54,676 nt of DNA from Candidatus Faecousia excrementigallinarum (GTDB taxonomy: Bacteria > Bacillota > Clostridia > Oscillospirales > Oscillospiraceae): positions 1 through 54,676 of the forward strand of contig DVFK01000061.1 of NCBI GenBank assembly GCA_018713285.1. The letters are read 5' to 3'. Shown one piece after another: positions 40,776 through 50,178 of the stretch (its first letter is position 1; the number at the start of each line of letters is the position of its first letter). The position numbers and the translations under genes were made by a program. The notes beneath the pieces are model-generated. The model worked only from the letters and a program-made list of their open reading frames with translations. It had not been told where the DNA came from and searched no databases.

Positions 40776-41671
40776 TACAGCACCTTTTCCGCCAGATACC
40801 CTTCCCGGACGCCGTAGTCACTGATAAGCAGCTGTTCCGGTTTCAGGGCGTGGGCAATGTGGGACAAAATGAGATAGCCCGGGACGATGGTGTGAATCCG
40901 CACCGGGTCCACCTGCAAAATGGTGTCTGCCGCCAGCTTTTCCTCTCCCAGGAGCAGCTCACCTACAGCGTCCAGCTGGGGAAGGGTCAGGCTGGGAATC
41001 TCCGAGTCCATGAGGTTCAGCTTCTTTGCCAGCTTGCCGATGGCCCGGCAGGTACCACCCATGCAGATGAGCTGGGCATGGGAGGGCAGGCGGGAAAGCA
41101 GCGCCTGGGGGATGGCCCCGGCAATCATCTCCTCGATCCGCTTCCGGGAACCGGCACCGGGGAGGATTTTCTTTACGCAGTTTTTATAGAGAAGGAGGGA
41201 ACCTACGGGACAGCTTTCTGCCGTCTGCACCTGACCGTCCCGGAAGATGGTGATTTCCGTGCTGGCGCCGCCAATGTCCAGAAACGCCCCTTCCGATACG
41301 GCAAATTGGTACATGGCACCCTGATAGCCGTAGACCGCCTCCTCCTTGCCGGAGATTACGTCAATGGAGAAGCCTGTCTGCCGGGTGAGAAATTCCACCG
41401 TTTCCCGGGTGTTGCGGATGTTCCGCAGGGAGGCGGTGGCCAGCACATGAACCCGCTCCCGCAGATCCAGCAGGGACAAAATGTTGCCAAACTCCTGCAG
41501 GGCATCCCGGGCCCGGTAAATGCCTGCCTGGGTCAGGTATCCGTTTTCCACGAAGCCTGCCAGACCTGCCATGATTTTTTCCTTGAATAGAATTTTGAAG
41601 GTGTGATTTTCCACCTGATAGACCGTCAGCCGCATGGAGTTGGAGCCGATGTCAATGATTGCATGTGTCAT
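40775..41671 (-). CDS. ppx: Exopolyphosphatase / GppA-family phosphatase
   Basis: A 298-aa ASKHA-fold phosphatase acting on polyphosphate or pppGpp. IIDIGSNSMRLTVY is phosphate motif 1, LATASLRNIRN is typical, and FLDIGGASTEITIF is motif 2. It lacks the C-terminal HD-like extension of E. coli Ppx, so it is the short form. AGGAGG precedes the ATG. It forms a two-gene operon with ppk1, with an overlapping stop and start. A TATAAT at 41711-41706 (minus strand) is the likely -10. Confidence 0.94.
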   Translation of the reverse strand: MTHAIIDIGSNSMRLTVYQVENHTFKILFKEKIMAGLAGFVENGYLTQAGIYRARDALQEFGNILSLLDLRERVHVLATASLRNIRNTRETVEFLTRQTGFSIDVISGKEEAVYGYQGAMYQFAVSEGAFLDIGGASTEITIFRDGQVQTAESCPVGSLLLYKNCVKKILPGAGSRKRIEEMIAGAIPQALLSRLPSHAQLICMGGTCRAIGKLAKKLNLMDSEIPSLTLPQLDAVGELLLGEEKLAADTILQVDPVRIHTIVPGYLILSHIAHALKPEQLLISDYGVREGYLAEKVL

Positions 41672-41806
41672 GGTATCCTCCTGTTTTCTACCTGTTTTAC
41701 ACTCTATTATAACACAGCTGTCCCGGGAGAAACAGTCACAATGGGTGAAATATAAGTAAAGTTTTTGTGTAATCCCCGGAAAATGAAACGAAGGAAGGGT
41801 TTTGCT

Positions 41807-41976
41807 CCGGGGAGAAAACGGAAAAATTGCTGAAAATTTTTCAATTCCCCGGCTTTTCGGAAATATGGTTGCTTTTTGGAGATATTTTGTGGTATACTAC
41901 TTTGGGGTCTGTAAATTTGACCCCTTATTTATGAAAGAATTCCCCCCCTACACCGGTGAGACGGTGGTGCGGGGGT
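41807..41976 (+). promoter_or_regulatory. Hairpins around the glycan-locus promoter and leader
   Basis: The 336-nt gap between ppx and the first glycosyltransferase holds the promoter and three inverted repeats: CCGGGGA..TCCCCGG (41807-41852, with an inner GAAAAATT/AATTTTTC stem) upstream of the promoter; GGGGTC..GACCCC (41904-41924) at the 5' end of the transcript; and CACCG-GTGAGA-CGGTG inside CCCCC..GGGGG (41945-41976). No known riboswitch class was recognised. Confidence 0.45.
41869..41898 (+). promoter_or_regulatory. Promoter of the glycan locus
   Basis: -35 TTGCTT (41869-41874), an 18-bp spacer, and -10 TATACT (41893-41898), giving a leader of about 100 nt. Confidence 0.65.
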
Positions 41977-42007
41977 CTGAGGGATTGCCTTTGGAGGTTG
42001 GAAAGAA

Positions 42008-43033
42008 TTGAAACGGTTATCCTTTGTCATCCCCGCCTATAACAGCGAAAAATACCTGGAAAAATGCCTTTCCAGTATGCTGGAGCCCTCGGTTCTGGAG
42101 GACTTGGAAATCATCGTGGTAAACGACGGTTCCACCGACGCCACGGAGAAAATCGCCCTGGATTTTTGCGGACGGTATCCCGGCACGGTCCGGCTCATCA
42201 CCCAGAAGAATCTGGGCCACGGGGGAGCCCTCAATACCGGCTGCGCCGCCGCCCAGGGCAAGTACCTGAAGGTGGTGGACGCCGACGACTGGGTGGAGCG
42301 GAAAAACCTTCCGGCATTGATAAAGGCGCTGGAAACCTGCGACAGTGATGTGGTGCTGACCCACTACCGGACGGTGAACATCACCACCGGGGAGGACAAG
42401 GCCTGGCGGTGCTACCCGGAGGCCTTCGGAAAGACCATGACCCTGGCTGACGTGATGAACCGCTGGGGGGACTTTGACCGGGCGCTGACCTTCCATGGCA
42501 TTGCCTACCGGCGGGACTTTTATCAGAAGATGGGGATTTCCCTTTCGGAGCATATTTTCTACGAGGACCACGAGTTTGCCACCTTCCCCTGCTGCCACGC
42601 AGAAACGGTGACCCCCCTGGACATGTTTGTGTATGTGTACCGGATTGGGGACGTAAACCAGAGTGTGTCCGATGCCAACCAGCTCAGGCGCATCTCCCAT
42701 GTGGAGGCGGTGCTGAACCGGCTTCTCACAGAAGGGGAGAAGCTTCCCCAGGGGGCGGGGCGGGACTATGCCGCCGCCAAGGCCCAGGGACTTCTCATGA
42801 GCTACCTGACTACGGCTCTGCTTGTCTGCCCGGACAAGGCCCAGGGCCGCAGACTGGCGGAAAAGGCGGTGCAGAAATTTTCCCGCTGTTTCCCGGAAGC
42901 CTTCCGGCAGATGGCAGGGAAATACAGAGCCATGGTGCTGTGCGGCCGTTTGCACATTACCAGCGCCCGGTTCCAGGCTCTTCTGGACAATCCCCTTGTC
43001 AGAAAAATCAGAGGCAAGCACAGCTTCTCCTGA
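42008..43033 (+). CDS. Family 2 glycosyltransferase
   Basis: A 341-aa GT-A fold glycosyltransferase. The N-terminal SFVIPAYNSEKYLEKCLSSM, VVNDGSTDATEKIA and the DxD-like VVDADDWV show GT2 (EpsH/WaaE-like) identity. C-terminal helices have no clear motif. The start is TTG at 42008, behind GGAGG with a longish spacer. It is the first gene of the glycan locus, and adds one sugar to a lipid-linked oligosaccharide (inference). Confidence 0.93.
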   Translation: MKRLSFVIPAYNSEKYLEKCLSSMLEPSVLEDLEIIVVNDGSTDATEKIALDFCGRYPGTVRLITQKNLGHGGALNTGCAAAQGKYLKVVDADDWVERKNLPALIKALETCDSDVVLTHYRTVNITTGEDKAWRCYPEAFGKTMTLADVMNRWGDFDRALTFHGIAYRRDFYQKMGISLSEHIFYEDHEFATFPCCHAETVTPLDMFVYVYRIGDVNQSVSDANQLRRISHVEAVLNRLLTEGEKLPQGAGRDYAAAKAQGLLMSYLTTALLVCPDKAQGRRLAEKAVQKFSRCFPEAFRQMAGKYRAMVLCGRLHITSARFQALLDNPLVRKIRGKHSFS

Positions 43034-43070
43034 AGCTGCATGATCATATCGGAAAGTAAAGGACAAGAGA

Positions 43071-44249
43071 ATGGATAAGACAACGACTATGCCAAAGGTA
43101 TCCGTGGTGATACCGGTTTACAATGTGGAAAAGTATCTGCGCCAGTGCATGGACAGCGTGGTGAACCAGACCCTCCGGGAGCTGGAAATCATTGCGGTGG
43201 ATGACGGCTCCACCGATTCCAGCGGGGCGATTCTGGACGAATACGCCGCCGCCGACCCCCGGGTGAAGGTGATTCACAAGGCCAACGGCGGCTACGGCAT
43301 CGGCATGAACACCGGCTTCGATGCCGCCACCGGCGAGTACATCGGCATCGTGGAATCCGACGACTATGCAGACCCGGAGATGTTTGAAACCCTCTATTAC
43401 CGTGCCAAGTTCTATGATTTGGATGTGGTGAAGTCCGGCTTCTACTATTACTGGTCCCAGCCGGAGGAGCGGAACGAAAAGGTGGTCATTGCCTCCCCGG
43501 TGATGGCGAACCGCACCCTCTGCCCCAGAACCGAATTCCAGGCACCCATGGAAAAGGTGGAGTTTTTCAATATCAAGCCCACCATCTGGTCTGCCATTTA
43601 CCGCCGGGACTTTATCCGGCAGAATCATATCCGCTTCAATGAGACCCCCGGCGCTTCCTATCAGGATGCAGGCTTTAATTTCAAGGTCTGGACCTGCGCC
43701 GAGAAGATTCAGCTGTTGCAGGAATGCTTCCTTCACTACCGTCAGGACAACGAGGCTTCTTCCATCCACTCTCCGGGCAAGGTCTACTGCATTGCCGATG
43801 AGTACCGGGAGATGGACCGGTTCCTCCGGGAGGAGAAGCCCTACCTGCGGAATCAGGTGGAGGGGGTTCGGCTGGCCATCAAGTACGACAGCTATATGTG
43901 GAACTATGAGCGGCTGACGGAATCTCTGGCAGTGGAATTTCTGGACTTTGCCTCGGAGGACTTCCAGAAGGACATGGCCTCCGGTTACCTGGAAAAGAAG
44001 TATTTCCCCTGGTACAAGTGGAGAAACATCCAGGTGATTATGGAACAGCCCGGGGAATTCCACCAGTGGCGGAAGGCCCAGAAGGAAGGCCGGGAGTATA
44101 AAATCAAGAATTTCCGGGAGGACGCCCCCTTCTCTGAGCGGCTGGAGGAGAAGCTGAGCCAGACCCGGCGGTATCTGCGGCAGTACGGTCTGCTGTATAC
44201 AATGAAAAAGGTTTTTAAGGCCGTTGCATGGAGAGTTTTTAGAAGATGA
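43071..44249 (+). CDS. Family 2 glycosyltransferase
   Basis: A 392-aa glycosyltransferase. VSVVIPVYNVEKYLRQCMDS, AVDDGSTDSSGAIL, GGYGIGMNTGFDAATGEYI and ESDDYADPEMF are the GT2 donor-binding motifs. It has an extended C-terminal helical domain (about 230-392), different from the shorter neighbours. AAAGGA lies ahead of the ATG. Its stop overlaps the start of the third glycosyltransferase by 4 nt. Confidence 0.94.
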   Translation: MDKTTTMPKVSVVIPVYNVEKYLRQCMDSVVNQTLRELEIIAVDDGSTDSSGAILDEYAAADPRVKVIHKANGGYGIGMNTGFDAATGEYIGIVESDDYADPEMFETLYYRAKFYDLDVVKSGFYYYWSQPEERNEKVVIASPVMANRTLCPRTEFQAPMEKVEFFNIKPTIWSAIYRRDFIRQNHIRFNETPGASYQDAGFNFKVWTCAEKIQLLQECFLHYRQDNEASSIHSPGKVYCIADEYREMDRFLREEKPYLRNQVEGVRLAIKYDSYMWNYERLTESLAVEFLDFASEDFQKDMASGYLEKKYFPWYKWRNIQVIMEQPGEFHQWRKAQKEGREYKIKNFREDAPFSERLEEKLSQTRRYLRQYGLLYTMKKVFKAVAWRVFRR

Positions 44250-45193
44250 ACACGAAAGTATCCATTATTATTCCGGTTTATAATGTGGCGGAGTATCTGC
44301 CCAGGTGCCTGGAAAGCTGTATCCACCAGACCCTGCATGACATTGAGATTATTTGCGTGGATGACGGCAGCACCGACAATTCCCTGGAGATTCTCCGGCG
44401 CTATGCCCGGATGGACAGCCGGATTTCCGTTATTCACCAGCAGAACAAGGGACTGCCTGGTGCCCGGAACACCGGACTGGCTGCGGCCCACGGGGACTAT
44501 ATTATGTTCCTGGATTCGGATGACTATTATGCCCCCAACGCCTGTGAGCGGGTTTGGGTGGAAACCAAGGAAGCACCCACGGACATTGTGATTTTCGGCA
44601 CCAACATCGTGCCGGCTTATCCCCAGCCGGAGGAGTGGTATGCCTGGACCCTTTATACCCGCACCCAGAGATTCTGGGGCTTTACCCCGGAGGTGCTGTT
44701 TGAAAATCCTTCTGCCAAGCCTTTTGTGTGGCGGCAGGCTTTTTCGGCGGAGCTGCTGAAAAAGACCGGGATTGTATTTGACGAGAGCCTCCGGTATGGG
44801 GAGGATGTGATCTTCCAGATGAAGATTTTCCCCCAGGCGACCCATTTCGCCTTTATCTCCGACCGCCTGTATAACTATCGGTGGAGCCGCCCGGATTCTC
44901 TTATGAACAGCCAGGTCTCCACCCTGGATGCCAAGCTCACCAAGCACATTTCTGTAGTGGAGGCGGTTACCGCCTACTGGGCTGAGAAAAATTGGTTCCG
45001 TGAGTACGGCGGGGAGTACCTTACCTGGGTGCTGCAATACATCGTACCGGACATTCTGGGCGGTGAGGACGGAAGCCTTTCTGCCCATGGCAGACGCCTC
45101 TACCAGGTGATTCAAAAATACGGCCTGGAGCAGTACCGGAAGAGCCTGAACATGGAAAACAAATTGCTTCTGAAGAAGATTGGGAAAATGTAA
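44246..45193 (+). CDS. Family 2 glycosyltransferase
   Basis: A 315-aa glycosyltransferase with VSIIIPVYNVAEYLPRCLES, CVDDGSTDNSLEIL, GLPGARNTGLAAAHGDYI and LDSDDYYAP. It is the most standard GT2 of the three. It overlaps the previous gene by 4 nt and precedes the FrhB-pyruvyltransferase fusion by 11 nt, all on one transcript. The acceptor is unknown. Confidence 0.94.
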   Translation: MNTKVSIIIPVYNVAEYLPRCLESCIHQTLHDIEIICVDDGSTDNSLEILRRYARMDSRISVIHQQNKGLPGARNTGLAAAHGDYIMFLDSDDYYAPNACERVWVETKEAPTDIVIFGTNIVPAYPQPEEWYAWTLYTRTQRFWGFTPEVLFENPSAKPFVWRQAFSAELLKKTGIVFDESLRYGEDVIFQMKIFPQATHFAFISDRLYNYRWSRPDSLMNSQVSTLDAKLTKHISVVEAVTAYWAEKNWFREYGGEYLTWVLQYIVPDILGGEDGSLSAHGRRLYQVIQKYGLEQYRKSLNMENKLLLKKIGKM

Positions 45194-45204
45194 GGAAAGA
45201 TTAT

Positions 45205-47634
45205 ATGGAAAACACAATCTTGAAAATCCCCCATAACAAATGTACCGGCTGCGGAGCCTGTGCCAATGCCTGCCCCAAGAATGCCATTACCATGGAGCTG
45301 GATGCCGAGGGCTTTTTGTTTCCCAAGGTAAACGAGGAATTGTGTATTGACTGCGGCAAGTGCCGGAAGGTTTGCCCGGTAGAGCACCCGGTTTCCCACC
45401 ATCCTGCCCCCAAGAGCTATGCGGTGTGGGCGAAGGATTCGGTGCGGAAGGAAAGCTCTTCCGGCGGAATGTTTACCCTCATGGCAGACTGGGTGCTGGA
45501 GCAGGGAGGCGTGGTATTCGGTGCCCGGTATGCCCCGGATTATCAGAGCGTTTACCATGCAGCAGCCCGGAATCAGGAGGAGCTGCTGCCCCTGAAAAAG
45601 TCCAAGTATGTGCAAAGCGACACCGGTCTTACCTACCGGGAGGCCAAAAAGGCCCTGGATGGGGGACAGTATGTGCTCTATACCGGCTGCCCCTGCCAGA
45701 TTGCCGGCCTTTACAACTACCTGGGCAAGGATTACGACAAGCTGATTACCGCAGACCTGGTATGCCACGGCGCCAATTCCACCACCGCCTACCGGACCTT
45801 CCTGAAGGAATTTTCTGAGGGCAAGCCCATTGAAAAGGTGGACTTCCGGGATAAGGTGTACTACAACTGGGCAACCCCTGCGGTGGTATACCTGAAGGAC
45901 GGAACCGTCAAAAAGAAGCCCTCCTGGGAGAGCAGCTGGTATGAAGGCTTCCTGAAGGGAATGATCAACCGCTGGAACTGCTCCGCCTGTCCATACGCCA
46001 GACCCCAGCGGATTGCAGATATTACCCTGGCTGACGCCTGGCAGATTCAGAAAATCAACCCTGCTTACGATGATAAAAAGGGTACTTCCCTGGTGCTGAT
46101 AAACAGCCCCCGGGGACAGGAGCTGTTTTCCCGGGTGAAGCGGAACATGGAGCTGTGCGAGCGGATACCCTTTGATGAAATCAGAAGGTATAACGGTCAG
46201 ATTAACGCCCCCCAAAAAAGTCACCGTTTCCGGAAGTATTTCTTTCAATACATGGACAAATACGGTTATGAGGATGCAGTCAAGATGGTACAAGGAAGAA
46301 AAGCGCCATATGATATCGGATACCTGGGCTGGTGGGAGAGCACGAATTACGGCAGCGTGCTGACTTCCTTTGCCATTAACCGGACCTTGAAGGGCCTGGG
46401 GAAATCCGTTCTGATGCTGGAATACCCCAGAATGGTAAAAGACCTGCCGGAGGGCAAGCGGTATGGCGTGGAATTTGCCAATGCCCTGTATGATGTCAGT
46501 GACATCACCTACAACGACGATTTCCAGCGGTTCAACTGCCTGTGCAATGCCTTCCTGGTGGGGTCTGACCAGCTGTGGAATTACAACAACAACAAGAATT
46601 TCGGCGTGGACTATTTCTTCGCCAACTTCGCCGACAACCCCAAGAAGAAGATTGCCTATGCCACCTCCTTCGGCATGGACCACGAGAACTACCCCGACGG
46701 GGCTAAGATTCGGGTGGGCTATTACCTCTCCAAGTTCGATGCCATTTCCGTGCGGGAGGAAAGCGGCGTGGATATCTGCCGGAATTCCTTCAATGTGGAA
46801 GCCACCCATGTTCTCGACCCGGTGTTCCTGTGCAGCAAGGAAGCCTATCAGGAAGCCATTGACCTGTCCAAATTGGATTTGACCGGGGAAAAGTATGTGC
46901 TTTCCTATCTGCTGGACGTGACCGAGGACAAGCTGGCGGCTGTGCGGGGAACGGCGGAAAAGCTGGGGCTGCCCTACCGCATTATTCTGGATGGTCAGAA
47001 GGATGTGGAGAAAATCAAGGCAGAGGTGGGCGATCCCAATATCGTCAACCCCATCCGCATTGAGGATTGGCTGAACTATTTTGCCCACGCCCAGTATGTG
47101 GTGACGGACTCCTTCCATGGCTTCTGCTACAGCATTATTTTCCACAAGCCCATGTCCGTGTTTGCCAACCGCCACCGGGGCATGGCCCGGTTTGACACCA
47201 TTTGCAAGCTGACCGACCTGCAGAACCGACTGGTATTCAATCTGGAGGAGCTGAAGGAGAGAAAGCTGACGGAACAGCCTGTGGATTTCCGGGAAATCGA
47301 TAACAAGCTGCAGCCCATGAAGGATTTCAGCATGGCATGGCTGGTCAATGCCCTGGAAAAGCCCAAGCTGCCCATTTCTGTGAGAGAGCTGCAGCTCTGG
47401 AAGTGCCTGGAGCACGACAGACGGATTCACAACGAGGAAACGGAAGTGGCGGCTCTGCGCAAGCAGGTAAGCGAGTTGAAGCAGCAGCTGACCGCTTTGC
47501 AGGAAAGCGGTAGAATTTCCGGTCAGAAGAAAACGGGAAAGTTCCATGCGGTAGTCCAATCTATCCGAAATAACGGCTTCAAGTATACCTGGATTCAATT
47601 TTTGAAGAAAGTAAAAAGAAAATACAGTAAGTAA
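45205..47634 (+). CDS. Ferredoxin/FrhB - polysaccharide pyruvyltransferase fusion
   Basis: An 809-aa two-enzyme fusion. Residues about 1-60 bind two 4Fe-4S clusters (CTGCGACANACPKN and CIDCGKCRKVCPVE). Residues 60-345 match the FrhB/coenzyme F420 hydrogenase beta family (SSSGGMFTLMADWVL, YTGCPCQIAGLYNYL, CSACPYARPQRIAD). Residues about 370-690 are a polysaccharide pyruvyltransferase domain (STNYGSVLTSFAINR, GSDQLWNYNN, AISVREESGVDICR, VTDSFHGFCYSI). A C-terminal coiled coil (about 750-780) and basic tail follow. The FrhB-type part often accompanies surface-glycan genes as a reductase whose redox partner is unclear. The two domains are frequently separate neighbouring genes. It lies between glycosyltransferases and glf, so it acts on the glycan. 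Confidence 0.9.
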   Translation: MENTILKIPHNKCTGCGACANACPKNAITMELDAEGFLFPKVNEELCIDCGKCRKVCPVEHPVSHHPAPKSYAVWAKDSVRKESSSGGMFTLMADWVLEQGGVVFGARYAPDYQSVYHAAARNQEELLPLKKSKYVQSDTGLTYREAKKALDGGQYVLYTGCPCQIAGLYNYLGKDYDKLITADLVCHGANSTTAYRTFLKEFSEGKPIEKVDFRDKVYYNWATPAVVYLKDGTVKKKPSWESSWYEGFLKGMINRWNCSACPYARPQRIADITLADAWQIQKINPAYDDKKGTSLVLINSPRGQELFSRVKRNMELCERIPFDEIRRYNGQINAPQKSHRFRKYFFQYMDKYGYEDAVKMVQGRKAPYDIGYLGWWESTNYGSVLTSFAINRTLKGLGKSVLMLEYPRMVKDLPEGKRYGVEFANALYDVSDITYNDDFQRFNCLCNAFLVGSDQLWNYNNNKNFGVDYFFANFADNPKKKIAYATSFGMDHENYPDGAKIRVGYYLSKFDAISVREESGVDICRNSFNVEATHVLDPVFLCSKEAYQEAIDLSKLDLTGEKYVLSYLLDVTEDKLAAVRGTAEKLGLPYRIILDGQKDVEKIKAEVGDPNIVNPIRIEDWLNYFAHAQYVVTDSFHGFCYSIIFHKPMSVFANRHRGMARFDTICKLTDLQNRLVFNLEELKERKLTEQPVDFREIDNKLQPMKDFSMAWLVNALEKPKLPISVRELQLWKCLEHDRRIHNEETEVAALRKQVSELKQQLTALQESGRISGQKKTGKFHAVVQSIRNNGFKYTWIQFLKKVKRKYSK

Positions 47635-47680
47635 GCTGCCTGTTTTGAGAGCCGAATAAAAAGATTTGGAGGTAGAGATT

Positions 47681-48799
47681 ATGAAACAGTACGATTATCT
47701 TTTGGTAGGCGCCGGCCTTTACAACGCCGTGTTTGCCAACCTGGCGAAGAAGGCCGGGAAGAAGTGCCTGGTGGTGGAGAAGAAGGACCACATTGCAGGC
47801 AACGTCTACACCTATCTGGAGGATGGAATCCATGTCCACCAGTACGGTGCCCACATCTTCCACACCAACAGCAAGAAGGTCTGGGACTTTTTGCAGGCGT
47901 TTGCGGAGTTCAACCGCTTCACCAACTCCCCGGTAGCCAATTACAAGGGCGAGCTGTACTCCATGCCCTTCAATATGTATACCTTCAACAAGATGTGGGG
48001 CGTGGTCACGCCCCAGGAGGCGGAGGCCAAGATTGCCGAACAGCGCCGGGAGATTACCGGCGAGCCCCGGAATCTGGAGGAGCAGGCCATCTCTCTGGTG
48101 GGCCGGGACATTTACGAGAAGCTCATCAAGGGCTACACGGAGAAGCAGTGGGGCCGGGACTGCAAGGACTTGCCCGCTTTCATCATCAAGCGGCTGCCGG
48201 TGCGCCTGACTTTTGACAACAACTACTTCAACGCCCTCTATCAGGGCATCCCCATGGGCGGCTACACCAAGATGGTTGCCAATATGCTGGAGGGGATTGA
48301 GGTTCGCCTGAACACCGACTACCTGGAGCACAAGGAGGAGCTGGACGCTCTGGCAGAGAAGGTGGTCTACACCGGCCCCATCGACGCCTACTTCGGCTAC
48401 CGGCTGGGTTACCTCCAGTACCGCTCTGTCCGGTTTGAGACGGAGAAGCTGGACACCCCCAACTTCCAGGGCAATGCGGCGGTGAACTACACCGACCGGG
48501 AGACCCCCTTCACCCGGATTATCGAGCACAAGTGGTTCCAGTTCGGCAAGGATGATGAAGGCAAGGATGTGCCCAAGACCATCATCAGCCGGGAATACAG
48601 CTCCGAGTGGAAGCCCGGGGACGAGCCCTACTACCCGGTGAACGACCAGGTAAACGGCGAGCTGTACGGAAAGTACAAGGCCCTGGCAGACCGGGAGCCC
48701 AACATCATCTTCGGCGGCCGTCTGGGCGAGTACAAGTACTACGACATGGATGCCGTCATCCTCTCCGCTATGGAGCGGTTCCAGAAAGAATCTGTCTGA
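47681..48799 (+). CDS. glf: UDP-galactopyranose mutase
   Basis: A 372-aa flavoenzyme interconverting UDP-galactopyranose and UDP-galactofuranose. The FAD-binding start is YDYLLVGAGLYNAVFA, then VVEKKDHIAGNVYT. QYGAHIFHTN and the NMYTFNKMWGV segment are diagnostic of Glf, and GRDIYEKLIKGYTEKQWG follows. Start chosen: ATG at 47681, with GGAGG upstream; an ATG five codons earlier overlaps the ribosome binding site. Its presence implies galactofuranose in the surface glycan. It ends the first transcription unit of the locus. Confidence 0.97.
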   Translation: MKQYDYLLVGAGLYNAVFANLAKKAGKKCLVVEKKDHIAGNVYTYLEDGIHVHQYGAHIFHTNSKKVWDFLQAFAEFNRFTNSPVANYKGELYSMPFNMYTFNKMWGVVTPQEAEAKIAEQRREITGEPRNLEEQAISLVGRDIYEKLIKGYTEKQWGRDCKDLPAFIIKRLPVRLTFDNNYFNALYQGIPMGGYTKMVANMLEGIEVRLNTDYLEHKEELDALAEKVVYTGPIDAYFGYRLGYLQYRSVRFETEKLDTPNFQGNAAVNYTDRETPFTRIIEHKWFQFGKDDEGKDVPKTIISREYSSEWKPGDEPYYPVNDQVNGELYGKYKALADREPNIIFGGRLGEYKYYDMDAVILSAMERFQKESV

Positions 48800-48805
48800 G
48801 GAAAG

Positions 48806-48834
48806 CCCCGCAGCAAGTTTGCTGCGGGGTTTTT
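48806..48834 (+). terminator. Terminator after glf
   Basis: CCCCGCAGCA (48806-48815) pairs with TGCTGCGGGG (48820-48829) and TTTTT follows. It divides the glycan locus into two units. Confidence 0.88.
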
Positions 48835-48867
48835 GCTGCAAAATTGTGGCGGTTTGGCCCTGTCTGC

Positions 48868-48896
48868 TTGCATTTTTTCCCATGCTGCGATATAAT
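48868..48896 (+). promoter_or_regulatory. Promoter of the second half of the glycan locus
   Basis: -35 TTGCAT (48868-48873), a 17-bp spacer, and -10 TATAAT (48891-48896). Confidence 0.82.
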
Positions 48897-48963
48897 ATTC
48901 TGACTTATGTCTGTCTATCGGTATTTTGGATGACCGGGAAGGCAGGAAACGGAGATTGTGAAT

Positions 48964-50178
48964 ATGAAAATTTCTTTTTCTCCCCCGGATATGACCCAGG
49001 CGGAGGCCCAGGCGGCGGCGGAGGCCATTCTCTCCGGCTGGATTACCACCGGCCCCAGAACCAAGAAATTTGAGCGGCGGATTGCTGCCCGGTGCGGCGT
49101 TGCAAAAGCGGTGTGCCTCAATTCCCAGACTGCCTGCGGCGAGATGGCTCTGCGGCTGCTGGAAGTGGGCCCGGGGGACGAGGTGATTGTCCCGGCCTAT
49201 ACCTACACTGCCACCGCCGCTGTTGTGTGCCATGTGGGGGCAAAACTGGTGATGGTGGACTGCCAGAAGGACAGCCTCCAGATGGACTACGATGCCCTGG
49301 AAGCTGCCATCACGGAAAAGACCAAGGTCATCATCCCGGTGGATCTGGCAGGAATCCCCTGCGACTACCGGCGGATTTTTGAGATTGTGGAAAGAAAGCG
49401 GAGCCTCTTCCGTCCGGGCAGCCCTTTGCAGGCGGCTCTGGGGCGCATCAGTGTGAATGTGGATGCGGCCCACGCCTTTGGGGCAGTATGGGAAGGCCGC
49501 CCGGTGGGAAGCATCGGGGACTTTACCAGCTTCAGCTTCCATGCGGTGAAGAACCTCACCACCGCCGAGGGTGGAGCCCTCACCTGGAAACCCATTCCCG
49601 GAGTGTCCGATGAGGAGATTTACCACAAATTGCAGCTTTTAAGCCTTCACGGTCAGTCCAAGGACGCCCTCTCCAAGACCCAGCTGGGTGCCTGGGAGTA
49701 CGATGTGCTGGGCCCCTGGTACAAGTGCAACATGACGGACATTATGGCTGCCATCGGTCTTGCCCAGCTGGAGCGGTACGATGCCCTGCTGGCAAGAAGA
49801 AAAGATTTGATTGCCCGGTACGATGCGGCCTTCCGGCCCCTGGGGGTGGAGGTGCTGCCCCACTATACGGAAAGCTTCCAAAGCTCCGGGCACCTGTATA
49901 TCACCCAGATTCCCGGCATCACCCCCCAGCAGCGGCAGGAGATCATTGTGAAGCTGGCAGAGGCGGGGATTGCCGCCAATGTCCACTATAAGCCTCTGCC
50001 CCTGCTCACGGCTTACAAAAATCTGGGCTTTGATATTGGGGATTTCCCCAACGCCTACGGCCACTTTGCCCGGGAGATTACCCTGCCCCTGCATACCCGC
50101 CTGACAGACGAAGAGGCTCAGTACCTGGTGGAGAATTTCTGCCGGATTGTAAAGGAGTATCTGCCATGCAGCTTGTAA
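48964..50178 (+). CDS. DegT/DnrJ/EryC1/StrS-family sugar aminotransferase
   Basis: A 404-aa PLP enzyme that transaminates a nucleotide keto-sugar. VIVPAYTYTATAAVV, VDAAHAFGA (Asp binding the PLP pyridine) and FSFHAVKNLTTAEGGALT with the PLP Lys are the family motifs. Start chosen: ATG at 48964, 9 nt after GGAG; a GTG at 48958 is only 3 nt from it and is less likely. It overlaps the sugar transferase by 13 nt. The amino sugar is probably the first residue, loaded by that transferase (inference). Confidence 0.95.
   Translation: MKISFSPPDMTQAEAQAAAEAILSGWITTGPRTKKFERRIAARCGVAKAVCLNSQTACGEMALRLLEVGPGDEVIVPAYTYTATAAVVCHVGAKLVMVDCQKDSLQMDYDALEAAITEKTKVIIPVDLAGIPCDYRRIFEIVERKRSLFRPGSPLQAALGRISVNVDAAHAFGAVWEGRPVGSIGDFTSFSFHAVKNLTTAEGGALTWKPIPGVSDEEIYHKLQLLSLHGQSKDALSKTQLGAWEYDVLGPWYKCNMTDIMAAIGLAQLERYDALLARRKDLIARYDAAFRPLGVEVLPHYTESFQSSGHLYITQIPGITPQQRQEIIVKLAEAGIAANVHYKPLPLLTAYKNLGFDIGDFPNAYGHFAREITLPLHTRLTDEEAQYLVENFCRIVKEYLPCSL

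Noticed and set aside
41802-42011. A 69-aa ORF ahead of the first glycosyltransferase
   Set aside because: It spans the promoter itself and lacks a ribosome binding site; the region is better explained as promoter and leader.
45112-47598. An 828-aa open frame on the minus strand across the FrhB-pyruvyltransferase gene
   Set aside because: It is low-complexity (His/Leu/Val/Gly-rich), has no recognised motif, and mirrors a clear plus-strand gene. Long antisense frames are expected in GC-rich DNA. The same applies to frames opposite dnaK, infB, pnp, rqcH, ppk1 and glf.
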